Part shown: one piece after another, positions 9,501-21,113 of the stretch
Position numbering within the stretch: position 1 is the stretch's first letter
Layout of the letters: every line of letters begins with the position of its first letter
NCBI GenBank assembly: GCA_905221605.1
Contig: CAJNDS010000055.1
Span: forward strand, 1-64,000
Reading direction: 5' to 3'
DNA: 64,000 nucleotides
Origin: Symbiodinium natans
Taxonomy: Eukaryota > Sar > Dinophyceae > Suessiales > Symbiodiniaceae
Made by a program: the position numbers and the translations under genes
The notes under the pieces: model-generated
Database searches by the model: none
Told to the model about the DNA's origin: nothing
Seen by the model: the letters and a program-made list of their open reading frames with translations, nothing else

Positions 9501-12500
9501 GGAAGTTCAAACAAGCACAGAACAATCACCGATGCATCTGCCTGGAATTCTGTACAGTGCACGAAAGCATGGAGCACCAATATCACTGTGAAGTCAAGTG
9601 ACTTGAGAGACCGGCTCCGAACTCACCGCTACGGACCTTGTGAGCCCTCTGTCAAGGCATCTGCAGGATGTACTAATGTACTTCTACCCACGCTTTCCAC
9701 AGTTGGGAATGACCAACGTTGGGGCAGGTAGGCTCCAATGGCACGTCTTGTGGCTTGTGGTCCAGCTTCGTGAAGCTGGACGCTATGCTGACACAGCAAA
9801 CCTGTGCAAAGCTTCGATGTGCTTTTTTGGTCGCGCATGAGCCGCTGGGCGACATGAAAAGCTCCGAGACTTCGGGACCGGCGCTTCTCAGGACCTGGAA
9901 CAACCTCGGAGCTGCCAGGATGGTGGCTGGAGATACGGTCCTAGCTCGGAGAGAGCTGCCTAGCCGCAGAAGGGAACTCAAGCGAAGTGGTGGCTTGGGG
10001 CCTGGCATCACGTCTGAAGGCTCTCAACTAAGGTATTTGCATGGCATTCAGCGCCTGGGTCCAGCAGTGCCCCATCGCAAGCATAGTCGTGCGTACGCAC
10101 ACCAGCATGCCACCACGGGATCAGCAAAGGCTATTGGAAAGTGCTCTCGGAGATTTTTTGGAGCTTCGAGTAACGTCGCCTCCAGGTGCTCCTCCACCTA
10201 GGGCAAGATGCATGGGGGTGGTTACAAGTTCCAGATGGATCTGACAAAACAGAGACTTCTGCACATTGAGCACCTTGAGCCTTGTCTACCTGCCTGCTTA
10301 TGGTCTCGAGAGTTGATGCGAACCGAGCCCGGTAGGTTCCAAGCAGACAGCAGCACGTTCGCAGCCGCGCAGCCACCTCAGTCGTTCTACGGAGCATGAG
10401 CCCCCTCCCTTGAATCTGGCATGTCTTCGTCAAACCCTATGATGCAAGGCATGCCAACACAACTCACATCGCTCAGGTGGCTGCTGGCGACCGCAGCCTC
10501 AAATTCAGCAATGCACAGTGGCCCGGATAGTAGCATTGTTTGGGATGAGCACGAGCCGCGGCAGACCAGCCCTCAAGGCAGCCGTTAAGCCCCTCCATGA
10601 CGCTCCCATGAAACAACACAAGCGTATCCTCAGGACTCATCGTCCAAGCACAAGCTCTGCCACATACGCTGCCAAGGGCATTCAAGCCATGTCATGGAGA
10701 AGGTTTCCATTACGTGAACCGGATTGAAGGGCGCATCGACAGTCACGATTCGCTTGCCCCTCTTTCAGGCTTCTTTTTTCCTGCCCAAGTTTGGTGGTTC
10801 AGGTTGCGGGGCTTTCTGCGCCCAACATCCCATTTCGTGGTTATTGTTCATCCCTTAAGTCAAGAAAAGCTTGCGCCACCCATCATGCAAGGCTTCCGCC
10901 AACATGTTCCGCATGCGCTTTAAAGCCTTTTGGAGATGACGCTGACACGCTAAAAAAAGACTCCGTCCAAAAAAGGTCAGGAACTCTGGATGACGACATT
11001 ATTGAATGGGTGGTCGTGCGCAGTATGGTGGGAAGACGCTGTGATAAGCCGAATGTGGATCGAGCGAGCTATGGCAGCGTGCCAGCAGCTTGGTGGACTT
11101 CAGTCAGTTGAGCTTTTCAGCAAGTTTTCCTCGCCAACTTGGAACCGCATCTAAAGCCATCAGCACTCGAAACGAAGTCTGCCTGCCTGATGCGAGACAC
11201 CCTGTCTTGAACAATGCTATCTTCATGAAGGAAGTCCTAAGAATGCCCGTGCTCGCTGCACACTCAACACCATGCTACAAAGCTCAAGGGGTGGACGGGA
11301 ACCCCGATTCCGGGAAAGGTGCTGTCCCCACCTCAAGACATCGTAGAATGCAGGACAGCGCACGAAGATGCACGAAGCGTAGTACAGCCAGGACTGTAAG
11401 GTAGCGGCAGCACAGCAAACCATCAACCGGCGTGGACCTTAGGTTGGTAAAGGCAAAGAATTTCTCATGTTGAGGAAGGCGATCAAACGCACGCAAAAAG
11501 GATGAAACGGAGATGCTTGCACCTACTGCGATGTTGAGGCAGCCACGGCCCCGGCAGCATGCCAGCCTCAATCCACAGCAATGAAAAACTTCAACCAGAT
11601 TCCTGTCGTGTTTGCTGGCGCTCGCAACATCGAGCAAACGCGGAGTGAAGGCCGAGGTTTCAGCACTCGAGGGCATGAACGGGCCGTAGGTGCCTCGATG
11701 CCTGTGCACGGCAGAAAAAGCACGCCTACTAGCTCTACACTAGGGCCCTACAATGCCCTATAACCTGCGGGTGAAGGAACTGGCCTTCGATTGAACCTGG
11801 CATGGGTCAGTGGGGAGCCGATGAGTTCCAGCTCCTTGCACTGGGACGGGACGAACTGCCAAAGCTCTTGGGTTCTTTTGTTACCGTCTTGATGTTGTAG
11901 CTTCTAGTAATTCTAGTAGCTTCTGCTTGCAATCTAATCTACAGCCCCCGCCGTGCCTCTATGGCTGGTGAACGAAGGCTCGTGATGCGTGACGTGATTT
12001 CATATGCCTCCTCAGCCTACAAGCAGACCAACCAACATGAGCTGTGAAACGTGGTCGTGTGAAGCTCCGTGGTCCGTGAACATGACGACAGCATTCATGA
12101 TTCATGCGTGATCGTGCATGACATCTCGGACAATGCGTGAAGCAGCAGCATGCCGACACTAACAGCAACGATGTCGATTGTTAAAAATATATGCTGGGGA
12201 TCAACAAAACTGAATCGCAGAGCTACGATGCAACATTCGCAAAAAGTTGTGTGTGACTGTGTGACGTGCCGTGCGCAGAAAATGAGTGTAGTAATCGAAC
12301 GACAGCATCGAGGCCATCATGACGTCATGGGCATGATGCACATAAAACAAAAAATGTGTTCGCATAAAACAAAAACGTGTTCGCATGTCAAAGTTGCACG
12401 ACAAAAAGTGCATACCCATACACACAGAATGTATACACTTCAAGTTTTCGGCAGACAAGCATATGCATGCATGAATGCAAAATATGTGTGGTTGCTAGTT

Positions 12501-13640
12501 TTTTTCATGCATGTGGGTAGATTCCTCGACATTAAACCATGTGTGTGTTGATTTTTTCTGGCTGAGCACAAGACGAAATTCGGGTCTGAAATATGGCTCG
12601 GCTGCACCCGTTTTGTGGTGGATCCTGTGTCCGGGCCCCTGCCCTCCAGCACCTGCCTGCCTACCGCCGTTGATAGCCTTGAACATGCCACAAGCAGCTC
12701 TGCACACCCTTAAGTCATAGTTGCTTGAGGATTCAAGCGCTCTTTTCTTCTTTGATGGCACAGCCACAAGTTGGGACAGATCCATGTGCCCACAGGGCCT
12801 CTAAGAACACGCATCACACGAAGAAAGAACTTTTCAGACCCGGTGCGACCACACTCCCCCTTCCCTAACTTGAGAGGACGGCGGGTGATGCGCTCAGTTC
12901 ACTTCCAATGTCTGATAAGCATGCTGAAAGATTCCCAAATACTCACAAACAGAATGTTTACATCTCCATGAGCATGAAGGTCACGCACAGACCTTTCGAA
13001 AAGCGAGCTTCAAAACGAAGCATTGCGTGCTTATAAAGCTATAGGAGACGAGTCTCCAACAGAGCCTCGTTTATTTGCAAAAGGAAGATGCAGGCAAGAC
13101 GCGATGTTCTCGCAGGCCCCGGGCCTCAGAGGAATATCTACACTGCGACCGACACATGCCGACAGCATCGCGCAACATGCTAACTGTGTGAACTGGCAGT
13201 GCGGACTAGGGGTGGGGCACTGCCTTTTCGACAGCTTCGAAAAGTGGCGCGGCCCTTTCGCGCTTGAAGGCTTCATACCTTGGAGTTTTCAGGGAGGCGA
13301 CGCCCGTAGATCGCTTGTGGTTTGTTTCAAATGCTTTGGAACATCCTCTGGGTCAGGATCCAACAGTTGAATGCGCAGAATGCACATGCTTGCAAAAGAT
13401 TCTTCGCGAGCTGAGGAGCCCACTCGGAACTACCGCGCTTCATGCCTTGCCACAGCCTGAAAAAGCAGCAACAGAGTCAGAGGTGATGTTTTCTCTGCAG
13501 TATCGCAACGGACGAACGAGTTTGCACAAGCATTGGCCAAAGCCCAAGGCTCGTAAGGCTCGGTTGCAGCTAGGTATGCGTGGAGACCTTGGCAACCGAT
13601 CTGAACTCGGGTTTCGACTTGACATCGCTAGTGTAGCATC
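9501..13640. other. Long stretch without a recognised gene
   Basis: A few frames have protein-like composition, for example plus-strand frames near 9,720-10,240 reading LRTWNNLGAARMVAGD and QRLLESALGDFLELR, vaguely TPR-like. None is long enough, or consistent enough with its neighbours, to call a gene. The part from 12,180 to 12,560 is AT-rich and holds a short tandem repeat. It is probably intergenic or large-intron DNA. Confidence 0.4.
12341..12383. repeat. Two-copy tandem repeat, about 22 bases
   Basis: Two adjacent near-identical units each run CATAAAACAAAAA(A), then T or C, then GTGTTCG. They lie in AT-rich sequence without a gene and have no known role. Confidence 0.6.
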
Positions 13641-13649
13641 AGGTGCATT

Positions 13650-14850
13650 GCCCGTCATTGCGTCTTGAAGCATCGCCCAGCACCTCGCTGGACAAAGACC
13701 TGGCAAGCTTGGAGATTTCTGCCGTCGGGCGCCCAGCAATGTCTCCCGGCAGGGGCGAGACTTGGATTGACGACCTGCGCTCAACAATGGGAGCTATATA
13801 GTTTGACGGTCCAAAGGTTCGCATTTTGCCCTGAGGGGCTGTGGATGAAGGCTGTATGCACAGACAAGACAGACGCGTTCCACTTGCGCAAGGTGTGCAG
13901 AGCACCCGGCACTTGGAACGCTGATGATGACGACATTCCCAGTCGCATCTATGGGCTCCTGGATCAGCGCATCAGAGCCAAGCTTTTGCCCAACTGGGCG
14001 ACAACACTGTCCTTCCAGTCACGGATCACGCTGTAGTGTAGGGGCATGTCATTGGGCAGCCCCTGGGGCCATCTGGATCCGCAACGAAGCTCGAGGTTCG
14101 GACACATGGCGAACAGAGTCAAGATGAGTCAAGTGAGGGACATTGAGATTCGCAACGGCCTTGGCATTCAAGCCCAGGTGCAAGTGCATAAAGGAGCCAC
14201 ACCTCAGTTCTCCGTCTCCGCCCCAGCAGCGACAAGAGCTTGCAAACTGATCTGGGGTTCGCCAGCTGCAAACAGAACAAAAGCTTCCCACTTGAGCCTT
14301 CGGTCAGCCTCACCGAACTTGAAATAACTTTTTGGTGGCTGAGGCTGGGTACTCGACAGGCTTTGGCATAGGCCAGCGCGTGCCTTCCTTGGCAACGCTT
14401 GCGCTTTGACCATGAGACTTGGACATGATGCGGCGCTGATCTATCCGCTTCCTGACATCATTGATTCTTGACATCCTTGACTCACCATTGCCATCCATTG
14501 CAATCACTACAAGCCACCAAAGCCTTCCGGTGAAGGCTCTTACTCTGGGGGCCCGGCTGGCAGCAGCTTGGCCGTATCCCAAACACTCGCGTTGCTGATT
14601 ACGGCCTGGCAAAGGAGGGCGATGCGCGAAGGGCTTCGTCTCTGAAACTGGAGCTCAAGGAGTTCTAAGCACCTCTCTTGCCAAGATCCGCCTCAGAGTT
14701 TTCGGGTGGCAACGACATGAAGAAGCTGGTCTTCGATAGTCTTGTCCACGTTCTGTCCCTGAGTCTGCGCTGTGTCCTTAGGAACTGGCTCGCCACTTCG
14801 CAGACGGACACCCTTCGCCTGCGGCAGGGCTGACGCAGCGGCACGGCCTA
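13650..14850 (-). CDS. Unassigned multi-exon gene, fragments only
   Basis: Several minus-strand stretches have clear protein character but are broken by frame changes, as expected for exons with short introns. In gene order they include KGVRLRSGEPVPKDTAQTQ...TIEDQLLHVVATRK (about 14,846-14,706), MDGNGESRMSRINDVRKRID...PVEYPASATKKLF (about 14,500-14,320), KFGEADRRLKWEAFVLFAAGE...LVAAGAETE (about 14,340-14,207), and NYIAPIVERRSSIQVSPLPG...AEISKLARSLSSEVLGDAS (about 13,840-13,655). I do not recognise a family. The pieces may belong to one gene because order and strand agree. Exact splice sites were not resolved. Confidence 0.4.
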
Positions 14851-14859
14851 ATGTTGTGG

Positions 14860-16650
14860 TTTTTCTTCAGGGCAGCTACTACGACTCGGCAATCCTGAGT
14901 AATGGCTTGAATAAACAAACTATAATTCTTGGGCTTCCTTTCATTCTGGGCGGCGAAGGTTTTGCACTGTCAGAAGAGAGTGACATGCTTGCACGCCGAA
15001 TCAATGCCCCAAGGAGACCTCTGAATCCTGTGAATTCTGCAGGCTGGCACTGTGTCAGGATAACCACTACTTACAATTGCCATGTACAAGGGGGCACACG
15101 CAGTCTGGAAACTGGCGCTCCCAAACGTGCACGGCAAGACGTTTCATGACATTTGTTCGACTGGATCTCTGCGGGTCCCGATGCATGGTCGCCTTGCCCC
15201 GTGCTGCCACTATCTCTTCAACATGAGCATTGTAGCCTGGCATCAGATGTGTGGACAATCCCCCGCATCCATGCTACCACACAAAGCACCCAAGCGAGTC
15301 CAAGGCCCGTGCGAATCCGCCCACGATGCTTTGTCACGCCACGCTCTAAAGCACTGATCAGCGCCTGTCGCATTGAAGCACGGAAGTGGACAGTCGGGAT
15401 AGTTCGGGATATTCGGGTTCACAGAACGTGAGCAAAGGTTCATGCACTGTGATAGGTGAAGCATTCCCGAGTGCACATTGTAGACGTTGAGCTTCCGGCC
15501 CCCATACCACCCCTTGGGTAGTCCAGGAACGCACCCGGCCTCTCTGCACTACTTTACGCTAAACAATCAGGTCCTGCCATTCTGACCTGTTCTGGACAAT
15601 ACCCGAGGCGGCGGGCTCATACATGTCCGAAATCATGTATGCCACTGGAGCACTGGGATGCGTGTCGGCGGGCAGAGCCTGCACAGCTTGCTCAAGTCAG
15701 GTCAGCGGACACGAGCAGCTGTTTTCTCTAGCAACACACAGTAGCATGCAGAGAGACTTAGATTACCTCCAGGCGCCACCCTCCGCCGCCACCACCACAA
15801 TGAAAAACACACGCTTCTCGTTCAGAGGGGGCTCCAAGTGAAAAACATTTGGAGTCTGCAATATGTGCTCGCAGCACGTAGCCTTCCGAGATTCTGAGAG
15901 CCACGCACTGGGCTATGATAAAACTTCCCTCATCGTTTTCATCTTCAAAAAACCTTCAACAAATCTTCTCCAACACTTTCCTTCCGATTTCCCTCATCGT
16001 TTTCATCTTCGAAAAATTGTTGTTCTTCGAAAGGGGCCGCGGCGAAGGGGAATGGAGGGGCGGAAACCACACGCCGAGGGTGGGGAACAAAGGCTATTGA
16101 CTTCGAACACCCCCTCCCAAAAACTAAGCTGTTTGAGGGGAAGTGTAGAGATCATCTGGGATTGGCAAGGTCTTCTGCTTCCTGCCCTGCGGAATTCTCC
16201 CGTGCTCGGGATGATACTCACCAGGGTTCTCTTGGTGGGCGCTCCGCATGGCGGGATTCCTTCATCGCCTTCGGACGCCCCTACGGCCCTACGGTGGGAT
16301 TGAAATTTTTGTTTCTGGGTTCATGCCTGACTTTTGCATTCTTGGTTGCTTGTTCTGGGTCTTTTTGTGTTGGTGTTCATTTGCCTCCTCTCTTTGAAAC
16401 TTGCAGACCGACACATCAAGGGTATAGGACATGCAGCAGGACATGTGCGCCGGCCCTTTCGGTTGGTGGCGATGGCGAAGGGGGGAGGGGGGAAGGTTGA
16501 CAATTCTCACGCGATCCACACGTGCCGCCTGGCCATTCCACCAGCAGCATAGGACAACGCTACCAAATACAGGGTCAACAACAGCAAGCGCAAGATTCGC
16601 GCCCTGATCCGCCTTCCCCGCCCCTCTTCGGGTGTTTGAGGTGCGCATGA
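14860..16650. other. No recognised gene; contains a short direct repeat
   Basis: No supported coding region. From 15,925 to 16,010 a TTCCCTCATCGTTTTCATCTTC direct repeat occurs twice, and a GC-rich, poly-purine stretch follows near 16,030. Confidence 0.4.
15925..16010. repeat. 22-base direct repeat, two copies 64 bases apart
   Basis: Copies lie at 15,925-15,946 and 15,989-16,010 and are identical over 22 bases. Each is followed by an A-rich run. This may be the trace of a target-site duplication or local slippage. No element body fits in the 42-base spacer. Confidence 0.55.
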
Positions 16651-16659
16651 ATGCATTGC

Positions 16660-17490
16660 GTATCATGGCCGGCCATGGGAACCAGCTTCGATAAACTTTG
16701 CATTCTCAACTGCAGCTTTAAACTCAGCTATTTGGCGGCGATCGCCGACTGCCTGCAGAACGAAGCAGATGTAATCCATCCACTTCTTCAGGAAGGTATC
16801 CTGAACACCTTCTCAACGATGCGCACGCATTTGGGCGAGTTCAAAGGTCCCGTCATCTTCGCGTGCCTGCATCGCGGAGCAAATCCGAAAAGGGAGCCTG
16901 CGTATTCTTGAATCGCTTTGCATCGCTGCATTGGGCAATCAGCTCTCAATTGGGCACAGATTCTGCAGCCTCTTACCTGAAACTTGGGGCCGTTCAGAAG
17001 CAAAGCAGGTAGTCGGGGGAAGAAGCGCTGAAGCCTTGGCACAAGCAGCTATCAACTACCAACGACCATTGCACTTCTGAATACTTCTGATGCCCTTTTG
17101 CTTCAATTCAAGGGCACATGTGACACTAAGCTCGAGGACAGGGCGTCTGCACCTAAGCATGCGGTGAGCATGTGACGGAGGTCCGTCCGCATCCGGTCTT
17201 TGGGAAACCAAGTTGGGCCCCTCGCGGCCCCCAAATCTCCACGCAAAGCTGCAGCGGGAATGCTCTTGGAGATCTCGCCCAAAGGCTTGGTGATGGCCAT
17301 GAGAGCCCTCCATTCCTGGCCCGCAGACATGCGATTCATGCCGTGACAAACGCGCTCCATCTTTAGAATCACCGCCAGTGCGATCGTCGACCTTTTCACG
17401 CTTTTTCGCCGCCGGCTGACAATTTTCGTCGCCAACTCAGAACCTTCAGGCAGCTGAAGCGCATGTAAGCGCTGCGTCGCCGGAGATGTG
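16660..17490 (-). CDS. Unassigned multi-exon gene, 3' exons
   Basis: The longest piece (about 17,480-17,150) reads ALQLPEGSELATKIVSRRRK, then ALAVILKMERVCHGMNRMS and EWRALMAITKPLGEISK, ending PKDRMRTDLRHMLTACLG. It has amphipathic helices and a basic patch and looks well conserved. Downstream, AMQAREDDGTFELAQMRAH (about 16,880) and DTFLKKWMDYICFVLQAVGD...IAEFKAAVENAKFIEAGSHGRP with a stop near 16,663 look like later exons. An AG precedes DTFLKK. Helical content is high. I do not recognise the family. Confidence 0.45.
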
Positions 17491-17706
17491 CATGGAGCTG
17501 CAGCATACGGCGATTTTTGGCACCGGCATAGCTGGACGAACCACTCCGCAGGAATCCCGATATCAGAACGATAAGGCCTCTTTGAGCCTGCGAGTTGCTC
17601 ATCTGGTGCTTCTTTGGCAACCTTGATCGCATGGGTCGTAGCGGAGTCTAGCGTGGAAATGCTGACGTGTTCGGAGCCACTGGGTGACCGGGACGCTTGT
17701 CTGCTG

Positions 17707-18174
17707 TCATGCGCATGGGACAGTTGGGTACCATGAGATCTTTAGCCGGGAGTGTATCCATCGCTGTGAGGTCAACAAGCGGCGGAGGTTGTCACAGCGA
17801 CGCTGGAATCCGACCACGGCGCTGCCAGTTGGTGAGCGCCGAGCAGAATATTCGAACTGCTGTGCCTCACTTCTGCCTGCAAAACCCTCTGCCAAGAAAA
17901 CAAGCCGCCAGGGTCGTCCGATTCGAGTTGAGGCTGCTCCACCCTTGAGTTTGCCATTGTGCTGCGCCAGACGCCGTGCGAAATCTTTGGCAATTCCAGT
18001 GTAAGTTCTTGAAGAACTTGCAGACAGAAGGAGGTAGAAGCAGTACGCAGGGCCCAGCGCAGGAAAACAGCTGATAGCAGCAAGAGCCATCAGTGCCATC
18101 GCCAGGAGCTGCTTCAGGTGCTTCGCATGGCCTTGAGGGCCTTGCATGGCAACGCGAGGATTGGGGCCCAGCAT
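17707..18174 (-). CDS. GIY-YIG nuclease-domain protein (SLX1/YhbQ-like)
   Basis: The protein has 155 residues from the ATG at 18174; a second in-frame ATG lies at 18147. Catalytic features of a GIY-YIG endonuclease are in order: YCFYLLL (first Tyr strand), RTYTGIA (second Tyr and Gly), FARRLAQHNGKL (catalytic Arg and the HN seen in SLX1/YhbQ members), GAASTR, RPWRLVF, and EGFAGRSEAQQFEYSARR (metal-binding Glu). No PHD or RING-like zinc domain follows, so it is the minimal YhbQ-like form rather than full SLX1. The N-terminus has an Ala/Leu-rich hydrophobic segment (LLAMALMALAAISCFPAL) that could be a signal or organelle-targeting sequence. The family cuts branched DNA or acts in repair; the target here is unknown. 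Confidence 0.8.
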   Translation of the reverse strand: MLGPNPRVAMQGPQGHAKHLKQLLAMALMALAAISCFPALGPAYCFYLLLSASSSRTYTGIAKDFARRLAQHNGKLKGGAASTRIGRPWRLVFLAEGFAGRSEAQQFEYSARRSPTGSAVVGFQRRCDNLRRLLTSQRWIHSRLKISWYPTVPCA

Positions 18175-18255
18175 GGCCCAGCTGCACCGTAGCAGGACTT
18201 GACAAGTGGGGAAAAACCTCTGAGTGCTTGTGGCCCTTGTGGCATCAGGGATCAA

Positions 18256-19130
18256 GTGCTCGATTCCATGCTCCTAACAGCCCACGATGATCCGTTTTAT
18301 CGAACTACCGCTGCATACTGCTGCACTTTGGGTGCCAACCGTACAGAGCAAAGAGGGGCATAGGGCGCGCGGCGCACCTCCACAGCTTTCCGAGTGCCGA
18401 AGCGGGCCACGATGTCCTCCCAATGGGCCTCGTCTCCTTGCTTGCTTCGGGTTTTGGCGCCGATACAAGTATGGTAAGACATGCCCGTAGTTCCTGGTCA
18501 CAACCAGATAAGTGCGCCATTTTGCATCTCTTCCCTGGGACTTATCACTTAGCGCTGGACCAACTTTGAACTCGAAGTCGCCATCAGGCCTCTCGTGGGG
18601 AAGGGTACGTCGGAGCTGATCTGCTGGGAATCACAGGGTGGCAAACCTGGGTTCCAGACGTGACCATTCGCCAGCCAGGATAGGTGGCCCAATCGCAGTC
18701 CTGTGACTTCATGGTTCTACAAAAACTGTCTGGATGGGATTGGCTTGGGAGCACCAAAGACCAAGGGAACCAAGCATGACCCAATTCAACCACCCCGAAT
18801 TTGAGGCTGAGCGAGCAAGAGCCCATACCTTTGCCATCAACATTCGCAAACCCAGGCTGCGAGTTCTGCCCTTCAAAAGGGACCAAATTCAAGTCACCTA
18901 GCACAGGAGGCATGATGACACCGAGGTTAAGAAGTTTGCGAAAGATGTGCTGGTCTTGATCGAAGCTTCATGAGGCTCTTTTGGGGCGCTTGCCTCCACA
19001 CGGTCACGGCAATTTGGACGGTGAAACAACTTCGGTGGGCTTTGGCAGGCGCTGGGCGCATGGGTGCGCAGGATTCGCCGGATTCGCGAAACACGTGCGC
19101 TGAGACGCTAAGAGCTGCAACACAACCCGG
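18256..19130. other. No gene recognised
   Basis: Intergenic stretch between the GIY-YIG gene and the 3' end of the FAM184-like gene. Frames are short and lack protein character. Confidence 0.4.
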
Positions 19131-19137
19131 TGACTGT

Positions 19138-19923
19138 TCACGTCTTCAGGGAAGCCTCCAGCTGGAGGATTCTTGCTTGAAGCCGATGAGTCCTCAACCG
19201 CTCCTCTTCCGTCTCAACTTCGAGGATTTCAACGGTCTTGTCTTTCTCTGCAAGTTCGTCCTCTAAATCGCCCAGGTGAGCGTCTGTTTGGGCAATTTCG
19301 GCTTCCAGCTGCTTGGTGCTTGCAATGGACTCCCTGAGCTCATCTGTCAAACCAGGCAGAGCCCTGGGTGGCTTAGGTGCAAAAGACTTACTGGGGGGCA
19401 CGACGACCCCAGCTGGAATCCCAGCAGCTCTCCTTCGCACCTCAAGCAATGCGATTTCCTTTGCCAAGGTTTGAGTGTCAGCTTCCGCTTGGGCGGCTTC
19501 TTCGCGCGCGGCGTCGGCATCTGCCTGGGCTGTGCGCACTCGTTGCCGCATCTCCTCCAGCGTGCCTCGCATAGCCTCTACCTGCTGATCCACCAAGCGA
19601 TAGGAGGCCTTGAAATCCAGAAGGTCCTTGCGCTGCTGCATGAGCTCGTAATCCAAGTTGGTCGCTGACTGCTCGCGCATGCGCCGTTCATCGCCGAACT
19701 CCTGCTCCAAACGCTGGATTCGCTCATTACGTTTCTGCAAGACTTGCATCTGCCAGGAGCTCGTCTCGGCCTCATGCATCCGCTTCATGTGCATCATCTG
19801 CTGCTCAGTTGATTGCCGTACGTGGTCTGCTTCTCGTCTGAGTGACCCGGCGAGTTCCTCGAGCCTCTGCTGGAAGTCGTTTTCCACGCACCTTAATTCA
19901 GCCGCGCGGTCCTGCCGGAGCAC
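19138..19923 (-). CDS. FAM184-like coiled-coil protein, exon 2
   Basis: The second seen exon of a coiled-coil protein. The acceptor CCAG lies just before 19,923 and reading is in phase with exon 1. It encodes about 261 residues, nearly all helical heptads: RCVENDFQQRLEELAGSLRR, AETSSWQMQVLQKRNERIQR, AREEAAQAEADTQTLAKE and later QLEAEIAQTDAHLGDLEDELAEKD. A Pro-rich break (PSKSFAPKPPRALPG) splits two coils. The TGA at 19,138 may be the true end, or a splice donor could lie just before it. FAM184 proteins of animals are longer (over 900 residues), so this may be a short form or incomplete at the 3' side. Confidence 0.7.
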   Translation of the reverse strand: MLRQDRAAELRCVENDFQQRLEELAGSLRREADHVRQSTEQQMMHMKRMHEAETSSWQMQVLQKRNERIQRLEQEFGDERRMREQSATNLDYELMQQRKDLLDFKASYRLVDQQVEAMRGTLEEMRQRVRTAQADADAAREEAAQAEADTQTLAKEIALLEVRRRAAGIPAGVVVPPSKSFAPKPPRALPGLTDELRESIASTKQLEAEIAQTDAHLGDLEDELAEKDKTVEILEVETEEERLRTHRLQARILQLEASLKT

Positions 19924-20100
19924 CTGGTTCTTTGACCCTCTACTTCCAAAACGGGCATCGACAAGGCCATAACTATGCTCTGTGCGATCTCTGTGCCAAT
20001 CTGTTCGGTTGTTCACACATATAGGAACAGGTAACTGGGCGTCGTCTTTGGCTCTCGTCCACCAAACGAAGAAACGAGTTACATAGACACACAAACGCAC

Positions 20101-20146
20101 TCACACACACAGACAGACAGAGAGACAGACAGACAGACAGACAGAC

Positions 20147-20184
<38 letters not shown>
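20101..20184. repeat. (CAGA)n/GACA microsatellite
   Basis: About 80 bases of CACACA followed by near-perfect CAGA/GACA tetranucleotides with small interruptions. It lies inside the intron of the FAM184-like gene. Confidence 0.9.
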
Positions 20185-20458
20185 GAGGAGCGAGCAAGCT
20201 TTCATGAAAAAGAGCAACGACTACGCAAGATTCAACCCAACATTCACAAGCATAGAACGGTTTTCTGTTGCAGTGATAGAGAATGCCAGCTGTCCACGGC
20301 CACAAAAAGCAACCACAGCTACGAGACAGCCTGACCCAATCGATGCAAGACCGAGACCGTTGTCGCTGAACCCGGTAGTACGTTTTTTGATGGGTATCTC
20401 TTGAGAATGCAGTTCCTTTCGATTGTTGTCTCGTTCTCCTAGGGATGAGAGAGGGAAC

Positions 20459-20475
20459 TCTCTCTCTCTCTCTCC
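20459..20475. repeat. (CT)n run
   Basis: A pure CT dinucleotide run just inside the 5' end of the FAM184-like intron. Confidence 0.8.
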
Positions 20476-20504
20476 ATGTCTGCCCCTTTTCTCAAGTCGG
20501 AGAC

Positions 20505-21074
20505 CTCGTTCCGCTGCTCCATCTCTGCCGCACGACGCTTCAAAGTTTGCCTGTAAGCGTCCAAACTCTGGCGAATCCTCTGAGAGATGTCGCGGATCTG
20601 CTGTATCGAAACACAGAGGTCCGAGTCAACTTTGGCAACGGCACACGCCTGGTTGCCTTTTGCCATGTTTTTCAAGGTGCGAATCTCTGCAGCCAACTCG
20701 GCCCTCTGCTGTCCGAAAAGGCTTTCTAAGCGTGCTGAGTTGTCCTGTAAGCATGTTTTGCTTGCAACCTCTTCCAGCTTCGCGGATTCGCCCTGCATTA
20801 CTTGAGCTGCATCTTCGTAGAGCTTCTGGATCTTGGCCTCTGCGTCGTTGCTCAGTCTGGCATGCTCCAGCTCTTGCTCATCGGATTTCGAGTTCAAGTG
20901 CACGACGACTTTTGTCAGCTGGGCAACTTTGCGAAGCAAGGACCGCTTGAGGTCACCCTTTGTAGACCCTGCCTCTGGACTCTTGGGGCTATTGGGGCTA
21001 TTTGGTGCTTCATCTGAATACTCGGATGTTGCTTCCGGGAGGTCAAATGCAGTTTCGTCAGGCAAGTCGCCCAT
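20505..21074 (-). CDS. FAM184-like coiled-coil protein, exon 1
   Basis: Starts at the ATG at 21,074 (MGDLPDE); the frame before it has only a GTG. After an acidic, Ser/Pro-rich lead comes LLRKVAQLTKVVVHLNSKSD, followed by EQELEHARLSNDAEAKIQKL. This closely matches the N-terminal signature of animal FAM184A/B (KIAQLTKVIYALNTKNDEHE...). The rest is coiled coil. With exon 2 the protein would have about 451 residues. FAM184 function is poorly known; ciliary or cytoskeletal roles have been suggested. The exon ends at 20,505 at a GT donor. Confidence 0.75.
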
Positions 21075-21113
21075 TACCAGCCTGGTTCCGTGATGACATC
21101 TCTCAGTAACCAC

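Larger units (their letters stand above)
19924..20504 (-). other. Intron of the FAM184-like gene
   Basis: The 581-base intron has donor GT (GAG|GTCTCC) at 20,504 and acceptor CCAG|G at 19,924. Joining GAG to GTG keeps phase 0 and gives a continuous helix (EMEQRNE then VLRQDRA). It contains a (GACA)n microsatellite and a (CT)n run. The site choice is inferred from frame and motif, without transcript evidence. Confidence 0.65.

Noticed and set aside
9640-10240. Plus-strand TPR-like pieces (LRTWNNLGAARMVAGD, VVQLREAGRYADTANL)
   Set aside because: Short, in several frames and against the common strand; not enough to call a gene.
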